64,000 nucleotides of DNA from NCBI GenBank assembly GCA_024763035.1, contig JANTGG010000001.1:1-64000 (forward strand), written 5' to 3'. This DNA is from Desulfocapsa sp. (GTDB lineage: Bacteria > Desulfobacterota > Desulfobulbia > Desulfobulbales > Desulfocapsaceae). Positions 1 through 9,181 of this stretch are shown here, piece by piece; position 1 is the stretch's first letter; each line of letters begins with the position of its first letter. The notes below the pieces were generated by a model. The model saw only the letters and a program-made list of their open reading frames with translations. It was not told where the DNA came from and ran no database searches. A program made the translations under genes and the position numbers.

Positions 1-800
1 TTTTTCATGGACCAGTGGATGGCAACGGCATGACCGCCGTTATCCCGCATAACCCCTTTGGGCATGCCCGTTGTTCCGGAAGTATACAGAATATAGAGGG
101 GATCTGTAGCAGCAACGGCAACGCAGTCTGCAGGCTCACTTGTGCGGCAGAGTTCTTTCCAGTCGAGATCCCGCCCCTCCTGCAGCTCAGCCTGAATCAC
201 GTCACGCTGAAAGATGATGCATTTCTCAGGTTTGTGGTCGGATTGCTCAATGGCTTTGTCCACCAGGGGTTTATAGGCTATGGTCTTTTTTCCCTCGACG
301 GCACCGGACGCGGTTACCAGCACCTTGGGTTGGGCATGGTCGATGCGGATGGCAAGCTCACTTGCGGCAAAGCCTCCGAAAACAACGGAATGCACAGCAC
401 CAAGACGTGCACAGGCAAGCATGGCGACGGCGGCTTCCGGGATCATGGGCATGTAGATAATAACCGTATCCCCTTTTTCCACACCCTGGGCCTTCAGGGC
501 ACCTGCAAACTGTGCCACCTCGCTCTGCAGCTCTTTGTATGAGATCTTACGAATGGTGTCCGTTACCGGAGAATCATAGATGATGGCAGTCTGCTCTCCG
601 CGTCCACCCTCCACATGCCGATCCACGGCGTTGTAACAGGTGTTGAGCTCAGCTCCCGGATACCAGCGGTAATGGGGAGGATTTGAAGCATCAAGGACTT
701 TGTCCCATTTCTTAATCCAGCTGATACCTTCTGCAGCTTTTGCCCAGAATTCTTCAGGCTGTTCAATGCTTTGTCTGAATAAATCGTCTAGTTGTCCCAT
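1..800 (-). CDS. prpE: Propionyl-CoA/acetyl-CoA synthetase (acyl-CoA ligase), N-terminal part; C-terminus runs off the window
   Basis: Minus-strand reading from ATG at 800 gives MGQLDDLFRQ...NTCYNAVDRHVEGG...IIYDSPVT...YILYTSGTTGMPKGV, the AMP-binding motif; no stop before base 1. PrpE versus Acs not certain. Confidence 0.85.
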   Translation of the reverse strand, partial: MGQLDDLFRQSIEQPEEFWAKAAEGISWIKKWDKVLDASNPPHYRWYPGAELNTCYNAVDRHVEGGRGEQTAIIYDSPVTDTIRKISYKELQSEVAQFAGALKAQGVEKGDTVIIYMPMIPEAAVAMLACARLGAVHSVVFGGFAASELAIRIDHAQPKVLVTASGAVEGKKTIAYKPLVDKAIEQSDHKPEKCIIFQRDVIQAELQEGRDLDWKELCRTSEPADCVAVAATDPLYILYTSGTTGMPKGVMRDNGGHAVAIHWSMK

Positions 801-1085
801 GGTGTCCTCGAATAAATGTAGTATGGCGAGAAGGCGTTCTCTTTCTGTTACAGTGCCAGATTATGTATACCTAAAAGGAGTCCGTTGTTCAAGTTCTCCA
901 CAGAAGAGAGAACTCTTTTTGCATTCTTTCTTCAATTTTTTTCCACCGTATAGTATGCTTTAGGTGGTATTTGCATATGGAAGGTGTTGGAATCGATACG
1001 CTCTTGTGAATTTTATCGGTTACGATTATACGAAGGCTCCCAACACATTAGATGCTTCTTTTTTACGGTGATTTATAATCTTGGC

Positions 1086-2738
1086 ATGGGCGATAATCAA
1101 AAACAATCCATATTGCTGGTTGGCAAAGACACAGTCAGCCAGAAAGCCATCAGGAAAATACTGGCTGATCTTGACGTTGAGGTGGTAACAGCCGAATCCG
1201 TTGACGATGTTATGGGGCTTGTGATGGGATATGATTTTGCCCTGATCCTCTTTGATGTGGATCCTCCTGATACCCGCCCCTTTCAAACCGCAAGAATCCT
1301 TGCCGGCAATGAAAAAACCTGGTTTGTGCCTTTGATTTTTCAGTCTGAGGCGGATGATTTCCTTTTGCTTGAAGAAAAAGGTTATGATGCCGGCGGCGTG
1401 GATTTTCTTACCAAACCTGTAAATGCAACCATCTTACGGGCCAAGGTGAAGGTCTTTCTCGAACTCGACACCCGTCAGCGTCATCTGGCATTTGCCACCA
1501 ACAAGATTCAGGAACAGAATCTAAGACTGGAGCAGCGTGCCATCCGCGATGGTTTGACCGGCTTGTATAACCATAAGCATCTGCAGGAACAACTGGCAAG
1601 GGAGGTGTCACTTGCCAGACGCTACCATGCCCCTCTTTCGGTTTTTCTCATGGATCTGGACTTTTTTAAGGATGTCAACGATTCCTGCGGGCATCCATTC
1701 GGTGATTTTGTCCTAAAGGAATTTGCGGCGAGAGTGAAGGCGGACCTTCGTGTCTCCGATATTTTCGGTAGATACGGAGGGGAAGAGTTTCTTGTTATTT
1801 TACCCAATGTGGATCGTAAAAAAGCAGAAGTTGTTGCCGAAAAAATTCGTAAGGAAGTTGCGTCTGCTGTATTTTCCAACAAGCGGTATTCCCGGTATGT
1901 AACGGTATCCATCGGTGTTTATTCCGGTGTGGGCAACGAAGTCGTTTCTCCAGCTATGATCGTGGAGTATGTGGATAATGCCCTCTATGCGGCAAAGGCG
2001 GAAGGGCGAAACCGAGTGGTTCATTACTGTACGCCAAGAGAGCAGGTACATAGTAATGACGAGCATTTCAGTGATATCGTCGGCGGCTCTCAGCAGAGTC
2101 AGCTGAATAATACCATTGAAAAAGCCCGTGCCATGAGCCTTGCCTCCTTTGAGGCAATGGTGCATTCGCAGACCCGTGAGTACGATATGCTGGTGCAGCG
2201 GAACGATTTATTCGGCAAGGTGTTGCTGCAGGTTGCTGATAAGTTAAACCTTCCTGAGAAATTGATTCATTCCTTCCGGCGGGCGATAAAACTCCATGAT
2301 CTTTTCCGTTGCTATATTCATGATAGTTCCCTTGAAACAGAAGGAGCGCTTAGTAAAGAGCAGGAAGAGATGCTGTTTGATCAGCCGCTGATGCTGCGTG
2401 AGCTTACCACCATGTTTGATTTTTTTGCTTCCGAACGGGTTATTCTTTACTCTCACCACGAACATTACGATGGGACAGGGTATCCGGACGGGCTGAAAGG
2501 GAATGAGATACCCATGGCTGCCAGAATATTTTCGGTTATTGATTCTTTTGTGGCGATGATTGCTCCTGTCGCCAATAAAAAGGGCATGGATGTCGTGGAA
2601 GTGCAAAAAGAATTCCGGACGCATGCCGGAACGCAGTTTGATCCGTTTCTTGTGGATGTGCTGATGCAGGTTATCAGCGATGAGACATTTTTTCTAAGTG
2701 AGGAGGGTGAGGCGGATGCTGGGAAAACAGAATCCTGA
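1086..2738 (+). CDS. Response-regulator-like receiver + GGDEF diguanylate cyclase + degenerate HD-GYP protein
   Basis: Receiver-like N-terminus, RDGLTGLYNHKHL...FGRYGGEEFLVILPN (GGEEF) and C-terminal HHEHYDGTGYPDGLKGNEIP. ORF opens at 984; ATG at 1086 (MGDNQKQSILLVGKD) is the more likely start. Confidence 0.85.
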   Translation: MGDNQKQSILLVGKDTVSQKAIRKILADLDVEVVTAESVDDVMGLVMGYDFALILFDVDPPDTRPFQTARILAGNEKTWFVPLIFQSEADDFLLLEEKGYDAGGVDFLTKPVNATILRAKVKVFLELDTRQRHLAFATNKIQEQNLRLEQRAIRDGLTGLYNHKHLQEQLAREVSLARRYHAPLSVFLMDLDFFKDVNDSCGHPFGDFVLKEFAARVKADLRVSDIFGRYGGEEFLVILPNVDRKKAEVVAEKIRKEVASAVFSNKRYSRYVTVSIGVYSGVGNEVVSPAMIVEYVDNALYAAKAEGRNRVVHYCTPREQVHSNDEHFSDIVGGSQQSQLNNTIEKARAMSLASFEAMVHSQTREYDMLVQRNDLFGKVLLQVADKLNLPEKLIHSFRRAIKLHDLFRCYIHDSSLETEGALSKEQEEMLFDQPLMLRELTTMFDFFASERVILYSHHEHYDGTGYPDGLKGNEIPMAARIFSVIDSFVAMIAPVANKKGMDVVEVQKEFRTHAGTQFDPFLVDVLMQVISDETFFLSEEGEADAGKTES

Positions 2739-3630
2739 ACAGGTACTGCTGTATAAACGGGTTTCGTCCTGTGTCGAAGGGTTTGCTCCGCTACCTTCTG
2801 TTGCCATGCGGGTTCTTGACCTGGTGACCGATCCCGATACCACTGTTGCCGATTTTGAAAAGGTGCTGCAGGGGGATGTATCCCTGGTGGCGGCAGTGTT
2901 GAAGCTTGCCAATTCGGCATTTTACGGGCTGAGAAGGCAGGTAGATTCGTTACGTCATGCTCTCACGCTTCTTGGAAAAAGTGAAGTGCAGAATCTTATT
3001 CTGATGAAGGTTCTGTTCCGGTCATTTAGGGCGACGGACAATCATCAGCAGGGAATTATGACCGCTATCTGGCGTCATGCTCTCGAGACAGCAACTGCTG
3101 CAGAGGCAATAGGTACAGTTGTTGATGAGGAGAGCCCGCTGTTGTTCCTGGGGGGGATGCTCCACGATATCGGCAAAGTCCTGATTGTCAGCGAGTTCTT
3201 TTCGGAGGTTGAAAAACTGGAATCCTACGGCATTCCGGGTGGAATCAGCAATGAGGCTGAGGAACAGGAAATCTTTGGCTGCGGTCACTCTAAACTGGGT
3301 GGTCAGCTGCTCTATCGCTGGCTTTTTCCTGTACACCTGGTGGATATTGTTGCCCAGCATCATGACTACGACACCATTGCTGAAAAGGAGGTGGCGGGAA
3401 GGATCCTGATCCTTGCAAATCTTCTCAGCTGTCTGGTCACCCTTATGGAATGGGAACACACCGTAATGAACAGAGAAGAAGAGCTTGCACAGGTTCGCTC
3501 GCTTCTGCTCAGCTGCGGGGAAGCATCTGGGTTGATCAGGGATGCTGAGAGTCTGGACAGTATTATTGATCTGTACCGGCAGCGTCTTGAAGATCGCAGA
3601 GACCTGCTTGAGCTGATGGCTGCCGGGTAA
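2716..3630 (+). CDS. HDOD domain signalling protein
   Basis: PLPSVAMRVLDLVTDPDTTVADFEKVLQGDVSLVAAVLKLANSAFYGL and LGGMLHDIGKVLI are HDOD/HD hallmarks; start overlaps the end of the GGDEF gene. Confidence 0.85.
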   Translation: MLGKQNPEQVLLYKRVSSCVEGFAPLPSVAMRVLDLVTDPDTTVADFEKVLQGDVSLVAAVLKLANSAFYGLRRQVDSLRHALTLLGKSEVQNLILMKVLFRSFRATDNHQQGIMTAIWRHALETATAAEAIGTVVDEESPLLFLGGMLHDIGKVLIVSEFFSEVEKLESYGIPGGISNEAEEQEIFGCGHSKLGGQLLYRWLFPVHLVDIVAQHHDYDTIAEKEVAGRILILANLLSCLVTLMEWEHTVMNREEELAQVRSLLLSCGEASGLIRDAESLDSIIDLYRQRLEDRRDLLELMAAG

Positions 3631-3703
3631 TTCTGCTGCGGCTGCTTTAAAGAAAGTTCGGAACCCTGCGGCTCTTGAACTGTCTGGAAATAATGTTTGC
3701 TAC

Positions 3704-3741
3704 AAGGGCATACCGTTAAAACCGGTATGCCCTTATCTTTT
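3704..3741. terminator. Bidirectional intrinsic terminator between convergent genes
   Basis: Perfect 12-bp inverted repeat aagggcataccg / cggtatgccctt (3704-3715, 3723-3734) with T-rich flank. Confidence 0.8.
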
Positions 3742-4711
3742 ATTGTTGAAAGCAGTATATACGTTTGTATACATTACATTTGTCGTCTCCCTGACTTGTC
3801 CAGGCACTATTTGTTGCACTAGTCCTGCCCGTCTCTCCATTCCACAGTGATGAAAAAGTTGACCAGTCAGAACATGTTGTGGCAGCAGTTACCGCTCCGG
3901 AGCTAGAGGTGCCCGTCCATATCTCCTCTGTTGCTATTTGCACGTTATGCTCTTCACGGTTTATGGTGTGTTGAATTGTCCCGTCTGTCAGGTCTGCATA
4001 ATTCTCTGCCACTATCGTTGTCAGGTCGGGGAGCATGTATGGTCCCATACTTTTGCTGAATCGTGAGCCTGGAGAGCTGCTGCTTGTGCTGATCCATGCC
4101 TTATATGTTCCCGGCAGACCAGCCGCTGCAGCCAGATTGCTGCATCTGCTGTCTGCTCCACTGGCCCCTTCCATACTCCCGTGATACTTTGTACTGCTGA
4201 CAAACACTATTTTGTGATTGCACTGTATGTTTCCATTGGCGTCAATTCCCACCATTACACTGGATCCGGGACAGTGCTGGCTGGGAGCTACACCCGGAGG
4301 CCCCTGAATTCCCTGCAGGCCTTGAGCTCCCTGCACCCCTTGAGGTCCCTGTGCCCCCTGAGGACCTACGTCTCCGGACTCTCCCGGGATACCTTGAAGG
4401 CCTTGAGAACCGGCTGCTCCTTCCGGTCCAGTAGCTCCCGCCGCTCCCTGTGCTGCCAGGAGATCCCAGTTTGCAGACGGCGGATAGCTGCCGCCGTTGG
4501 ACTGGTGACCCTGCACGCACACATAGCTGCTTCCATTATACTGGACACCGTCGCCGATTTTATAGATGGCAGCGGCGTTCCATGTTCCCTGCCAGTACAT
4601 GTAATGTTGTGCACTGCCCAGGGGAATGACCACAACCTGTGCCGCCGCAGCCATTGCCGGTGCCAGAAAACAGAGGGCGGTAATTGCAGTTTTTACAATG
4701 CGTTTCTTCAT
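3740..4711 (-). CDS. Secreted protein: CBM5/12-like module + collagen-like G-X-Y repeats + DUF1554/endostatin-like C-terminus
   Basis: Signal peptide [50 protein letters not shown]...[44 protein letters not shown]-terminal Cys/Trp-rich domain. Confidence 0.75.
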   Translation of the reverse strand: MKKRIVKTAITALCFLAPAMAAAAQVVVIPLGSAQHYMYWQGTWNAAAIYKIGDGVQYNGSSYVCVQGHQSNGGSYPPSANWDLLAAQGAAGATGPEGAAGSQGLQGIPGESGDVGPQGAQGPQGVQGAQGLQGIQGPPGVAPSQHCPGSSVMVGIDANGNIQCNHKIVFVSSTKYHGSMEGASGADSRCSNLAAAAGLPGTYKAWISTSSSSPGSRFSKSMGPYMLPDLTTIVAENYADLTDGTIQHTINREEHNVQIATEEIWTGTSSSGAVTAATTCSDWSTFSSLWNGETGRTSATNSAWTSQGDDKCNVYKRIYCFQQ

Positions 4712-4756
4712 TTTTCTTCCTCATCTGTATGGTGGTATGTGAATGACCTTGTGCTT

Positions 4757-5140
4757 TTATGTTTTATAAAAGAGACCAAGCCGCTGTTTTCTGCGCTCGA
4801 GAATGTCGCCGCTGTTTTTCCAGAGTTCCAGCAGTTCATTCAGTTTTTTTTGTTTGCTCACTTCATTCCAGGGGAGTATTGCCGGATGGTCGCCGGGGGT
4901 GGCATCGATGTTTATTTCCGGCAGGCGCAGCAGGTAGGTGTTTGCTCTGATGTCGAGATGAATCTGGGCGATTCCGAGGTCACCGATCGCTCTTGCAGTG
5001 GCATCGTCACAGCGGAACAGTATGGAAAATCCTCCCCGGTAGGGATTGGGGCGGTTGACAGCACGCAGTACCTGGCATCCCCACTGTTCGAGCTGGAGGA
5101 TAAATGGCTGCAGACATCGTTGGCTCTCCTGATGATTCAT
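4757..5140 (-). CDS. Hypothetical protein
   Basis: 127-aa ORF with plausible composition, same strand as the neighbouring collagen-like gene; no family recognised. Confidence 0.5.
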   Translation of the reverse strand: MNHQESQRCLQPFILQLEQWGCQVLRAVNRPNPYRGGFSILFRCDDATARAIGDLGIAQIHLDIRANTYLLRLPEINIDATPGDHPAILPWNEVSKQKKLNELLELWKNSGDILERRKQRLGLFYKT

Positions 5141-5392
5141 GGTGCTGATTTACCATATTTACTGTGGAAAAGACATGAAAAGTTAAAAAAGGCGGGGACG
5201 GTGGAAAAAAAATCTCCATTACTTGTGCCGCTATATATTTTCAACAGTTACAGCCTTCCTTTGTACGTCATAATAAAGAGAAATTCCTGTGCCCCGGACA
5301 GGAGAGAATTCGGACGTTCATGTGTATCTGTCCGCCATCTGAAAAAGCATTTTTTTTACGAGAGAGGTCAAAAAATGTTTGACGGATTTTTT

Positions 5393-5435
5393 ATATGTGA
5401 TAAATAAGACTTTAAATATCTTATTTATCACATAT
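5393..5435. promoter_or_regulatory. Perfect long palindrome (17-bp arms, 9-nt spacer), candidate operator for Rrf2/cyd
   Basis: atatgtgataaataaga (5393-5409) ... tcttatttatcacatat (5419-5435), 15 nt upstream of the Rrf2 start codon. Confidence 0.65.
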
Positions 5436-5449
5436 GGGAAAGGTTCTGA

Positions 5450-5890
5450 ATGAGACTTACGCGTGCCGGAGAATACGCAGTCAGATGTATGATGTATCTG
5501 TCGCACAAGGGAAAGGGGGTTCTGGTTTCCAAACAGGAAATTGCAGAGCGGGCGGATATCCCTGCCCATTTTCTGGCAAAAATCGCCCAGGATTTGGCTA
5601 AGGCACATCTTATTGCCATCCGCCAGGGTCCCAAAGGCGGCTACAGTCTCAGCAGAAATCCTGATGAAATCACCCTTCTTGAGGTGGTGGAGGTGATGAT
5701 AGGAGAGATTTATCTGAACGATTGTGTGGGACGGCCGACGTCATGTTCTGCGAGTAATCGCTGCAGCGTACATGCGGTCTGGGAAGAGGCGAGGAATCAG
5801 CTGCGCGGCACCCTTGGCGGTGTCAGTCTTGCCGAGCTTTCTGAAAAGGAGTCTTGTATTCCCACTTTTCCTGTGCATAATATACAGTAA
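5450..5890 (+). CDS. Rrf2-family transcriptional regulator with three-Cys cluster motif
   Basis: MRLTRAGEYAVRCMMYLS...KQEIAERADIPAHFLAKIAQDL...GPKGGYSLSR; NDCVGRPTSCSASNRC (Cx6Cx5C). Confidence 0.9.
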   Translation: MRLTRAGEYAVRCMMYLSHKGKGVLVSKQEIAERADIPAHFLAKIAQDLAKAHLIAIRQGPKGGYSLSRNPDEITLLEVVEVMIGEIYLNDCVGRPTSCSASNRCSVHAVWEEARNQLRGTLGGVSLAELSEKESCIPTFPVHNIQ

Positions 5891-5934
5891 CCACTGATTT
5901 TTATTGAGAGGATATAAAAGGAGGAGCTGTGACA

Positions 5935-6161
5935 TGACTACTGCAGCAACACGGGTACTCGACTTTTATCGTGACGGATTCAGGCGGATGACCGTTGGCA
6001 AAACGCTCTGGAAAATTATCATTATCAAGCTTCTGATCATGTTCGCCGTGTTAAAGCTTTTTTTCTTCCCAAATTTCCTGAAGACCAATTTTGAAACAGA
6101 TGAGCAACGGGCCGATTACGTTCTGGAGCAGATAACCAGATCACCGGTTCATAATAATTAA
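5935..6161 (+). CDS. DUF4492-like small membrane protein upstream of cydA
   Basis: MTTAATRVLDFYRDGFRRMTVGKTLWKIIIIKLLIMFAVLKLFFFPNFL; position directly ahead of cydAB is characteristic. Confidence 0.7.
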
Positions 6162-6217
6162 TTGTTGGTCAGCACCTTGCAGCCGACGAACAGACAATAC
6201 TTTTTTAGGAGGAAAAG

Positions 6218-7750
6218 ATGATTGATGTAGATCTCAGTCTGGTGAACTGGTCACGGGCGCAGTTTGCGTTCACAGCCATGTATCACTGGATATTTGTGCC
6301 ATTGACTCTGGGACTGTCATTTCTGTGTGCATTCTATGAGACGATTTATCTCAAAACAGGGGATGAAGAGTGGAAAAAGATCACCCGTTTCTGGATGACG
6401 CTCTTTGGTATCAACTTTGCGATTGGCGTTGCCACCGGCATTATTCTGGAGTTTGAGTTTGGGACCAACTGGTCCAATTACTCCTGGATGGTGGGTGATA
6501 TCTTTGGAGCACCGCTCGCCATTGAAGGGATTTTTGCCTTTTTCATTGAAGCCAGTTTCTTCGCCGTTATGTTTTTTGGCTGGAATCGTGTGTCCAAGGG
6601 ATTTCACTGCTTCTCCACCTGGATGGTGGCGATCGGATCCAACCTTTCAGCGGTCTGGATTCTTGTTGCCAACGGCTGGATGCAGAATCCTGTGGGGATG
6701 GTTTTTAATCCGGAAACAGCCCGGTTTGAGATGGAGAATTTTGCGGCAGTGGTCTTTAATCCGGTGGCTGTGTCTAAATTTACCCATGCCTCTTCATCCG
6801 GCTTTGTGATGGCGTCTGCGTTTGTACTCACCGTTTCCTGCTGGTACCTGCTGCGGGGAAAACATGTGCAGATGGCGAAAAAATCCATCGTTGTTGCCTC
6901 GGTCTTCGGACTTATTGCTTCCGTCTTTGTCGGTTTTACCGGTGATGAGGCCGCTTATGAGGTTGCCCAGAAACAGCCCATGAAACTCGCCGCCATGGAA
7001 GGTCTTTTTACGGGGGAACGTGGTGCCGGGCTTGTGGCATTTGGAATCATAAATAATAGCAAAGGTCCCGGTGACGCTCAGGATGCCTTTCTCTTTGATG
7101 TGAAAATTCCCGGACTGCTCTCACTACTTGCTAATCGTGAATTCGGTTCTTTCGTGCCCGGTATTGATGATCTGGTATACGGCAATGAAAAAGAGGGTGT
7201 CATGGGGGTGAACACCATGATGGAAAAAGGAAAGCTTGCCCTTGCTGATCTTTCTTCCTTCAGGGAGGCGAAGAAAAACAACCTTGAGGATGCTGCAGCC
7301 GATGCTCTGGCAAGATTCGAGGTGAACAAGGAGTTTATGGGATATGGCTATCTGAATACACCGGAAGAGGCTGTACCCCCTGCCAATATTGTTTTTAATG
7401 CCTTTCATCTGATGGTCGTCATGGGAACACTTCTTCCGGCGATCTTTGCTGCATTTCTTTTCTTTACCTTAAAAAACAGTGTTACCAAGCAAAAATGGCT
7501 GCTTCCCGTGGGGCTGTTCACCGCCCTGTTTGCATTTCTGGCTCAGCAGGCTGGATGGGTGACCGCAGAAGTCGGTCGTCAGCCCTGGGCGATTCATGGA
7601 ATGATGCCGGTGAAAATTGCCACAACGAACCTTTCTACCACGTCTGTGCAGATTACTTTTGCAATGTTTGCGGCAGTTTTCACTCTGCTGCTCCTTGCTG
7701 AAATTTCCATTATGCTGAAACAGATAGCCATCGGACCGGAGGGCCATTAA
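6218..7750 (+). CDS. cydA: Cytochrome bd ubiquinol/menaquinol oxidase subunit I
   Basis: RAQFAFTAMYHWIFVPLTLGLSFLCAFYE, GRQPWAIHGMMPV, 510 aa. Confidence 0.97.
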   Translation: MIDVDLSLVNWSRAQFAFTAMYHWIFVPLTLGLSFLCAFYETIYLKTGDEEWKKITRFWMTLFGINFAIGVATGIILEFEFGTNWSNYSWMVGDIFGAPLAIEGIFAFFIEASFFAVMFFGWNRVSKGFHCFSTWMVAIGSNLSAVWILVANGWMQNPVGMVFNPETARFEMENFAAVVFNPVAVSKFTHASSSGFVMASAFVLTVSCWYLLRGKHVQMAKKSIVVASVFGLIASVFVGFTGDEAAYEVAQKQPMKLAAMEGLFTGERGAGLVAFGIINNSKGPGDAQDAFLFDVKIPGLLSLLANREFGSFVPGIDDLVYGNEKEGVMGVNTMMEKGKLALADLSSFREAKKNNLEDAAADALARFEVNKEFMGYGYLNTPEEAVPPANIVFNAFHLMVVMGTLLPAIFAAFLFFTLKNSVTKQKWLLPVGLFTALFAFLAQQAGWVTAEVGRQPWAIHGMMPVKIATTNLSTTSVQITFAMFAAVFTLLLLAEISIMLKQIAIGPEGH

Positions 7751-7752
7751 TA

Positions 7753-8901
7753 ATGATATCAAATTTAGATTATGTAACGCTGCAGCAACTCTGGTGGGTG
7801 CTCTGCTCTGTTGTCGGTGCTCTTTTTCTCTTTCTCACATTTGTTCAGGGCGGTCAGACACTGCTCTGGCAGGTGGCAAAGAATGAAACCGAGAGTGCAC
7901 TTATCATCAACTCTTTAGGGAGAAAATGGGAACTGACCTTTACCACTCTGGTTCTCTTTGGCGGCGCACTTTTTGCCTCTTTCCCTCTCTTTTATTCTAC
8001 CAGCTTCGGTGGTGCCTACTGGGTTTGGATTCTGATCCTCTTCACCTTTATCATCCAGGCAGTAAGTTACGAGTACCGGACAAAACCCGCAAATATATGG
8101 GGTGCCAAGACCTATGAGCTGTTTCTGCTTATTAACGGTGTGGTGGGTGTGTTGCTGATCGGAGCTGCTGTCGGTACGTTTTATACAGGATCCAGTTTCT
8201 CCCTTAATGAACTGAATCAGGTGAGCTGGCAGTATACCCTTGGCGGAGTGAATCTGCGTGGGCTTGAAGCTGCCTTCTCACTCTTTAATCTTTCCCTTGG
8301 ACTGTTCCTGGTTTTTAATGCGAGGGTCCTGGGGGCACTGTACCTGATCAACAATATTGACTTGACAGAAGTTCCTGCCCTTGAAGAACGCTTGCGTAAA
8401 CAGGTGTGGAGCAACTTTGTCTGTTCGCTCCCCTTCCTTCTCTTTGTGGTCGTTGCCATTCTTCTTCGAAAGGGATTTGGCGTTGACGAGAATGGAATGG
8501 TTTCCATGGTTTCTTTTAAATATCTCTTTAATCTGCTTGCCCTTCCCCATCTGCTGCTTATGCTGCTTGTCGGACTGGTACTGGTTATCTGGGGTGTGTT
8601 TGCAGGGGCGAAAAAGGGCAGTACTCAAGGGATCTGGTTTGCCGGACTTGGTACCGTACTCGTTGGTCTCTGTGTTCTGTGTGTGCCTGCCTTCAACTCC
8701 ACGGCATTTTATCCATCGACCGTTGACCTGCAGTACAGCCTCACCATTTATAATGCATCGTCAAGTAAGTTTACCCTGACGACCATGACCTATGTTGCAC
8801 TGGCCATTCCCTTTGTTTTGGGCTATGTGGCGTATCTGTGGAAACAGATGGACTCCAGGAAACTGACCACAGAAGAGGCTATGGACGGTGAGGCATACTA
8901 G
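7753..8901 (+). CDS. cydB: Cytochrome bd oxidase subunit II
   Basis: Multi-TM 382-aa protein immediately downstream of cydA; LQQLWWVLCSVVGALFLFLTFVQGGQTLL...SYEYRTKP. Confidence 0.95.
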   Translation: MISNLDYVTLQQLWWVLCSVVGALFLFLTFVQGGQTLLWQVAKNETESALIINSLGRKWELTFTTLVLFGGALFASFPLFYSTSFGGAYWVWILILFTFIIQAVSYEYRTKPANIWGAKTYELFLLINGVVGVLLIGAAVGTFYTGSSFSLNELNQVSWQYTLGGVNLRGLEAAFSLFNLSLGLFLVFNARVLGALYLINNIDLTEVPALEERLRKQVWSNFVCSLPFLLFVVVAILLRKGFGVDENGMVSMVSFKYLFNLLALPHLLLMLLVGLVLVIWGVFAGAKKGSTQGIWFAGLGTVLVGLCVLCVPAFNSTAFYPSTVDLQYSLTIYNASSSKFTLTTMTYVALAIPFVLGYVAYLWKQMDSRKLTTEEAMDGEAY

Positions 8902-8954
8902 GAACGTGTCTGGAATGCCCTTTCCCGGACAAGCTCCAGGAGGCAGTTGTAACC

Positions 8955-8986
8955 GAATGTATAATATTTTGAATGTATAATATTTT
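8955..8986. repeat. Perfect 16-bp tandem duplication gaatgtataatatttt x2
   Basis: Read directly; each unit contains TATAAT. Confidence 0.9.
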
Positions 8987-9006
8987 TTATCATAAAGGAG
9001 AAAACA

Positions 9007-9099
9007 ATGGCTGCTGTATTACTGATTGCCTATATTGTTGTAATCGTTGTGTCCTATAAGGGGGCTGTGATTGCCCTTGATAAGGCAGGTTTGCTGTAG
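9007..9099 (+). CDS. 30-aa single-TM microprotein at end of the cyd operon (CydX-like role)
   Basis: aaaggagaaaacaATG: strong RBS; MAAVLLIAYIVVIVVSYKGAVIALDKAGLL*. Below the ORF-track length cut-off. Confidence 0.7.
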   Translation: MAAVLLIAYIVVIVVSYKGAVIALDKAGLL

Positions 9100-9122
9100 C
9101 TCCTGTCTGAATAAGAAAGAAG

Positions 9123-9147
9123 CAATGGGAGGCGCTGCCTCCCATTG
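9123..9147 (+). terminator. Strong hairpin after cyd operon
   Basis: Perfect 11-bp arms caatgggaggc / gcctcccattg, 3-nt loop; only a weak T-tract follows. Confidence 0.55.
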
Positions 9148-9181
9148 TGCGTTATTCCCTCCCTTAACTTGTGTGAAAACC

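Noticed and set aside
4181-5407. 408-aa plus-strand ORF
   Set aside because: Antisense to the collagen-like gene and hypothetical gene; composition reflects reverse complement of repeats, no domain.
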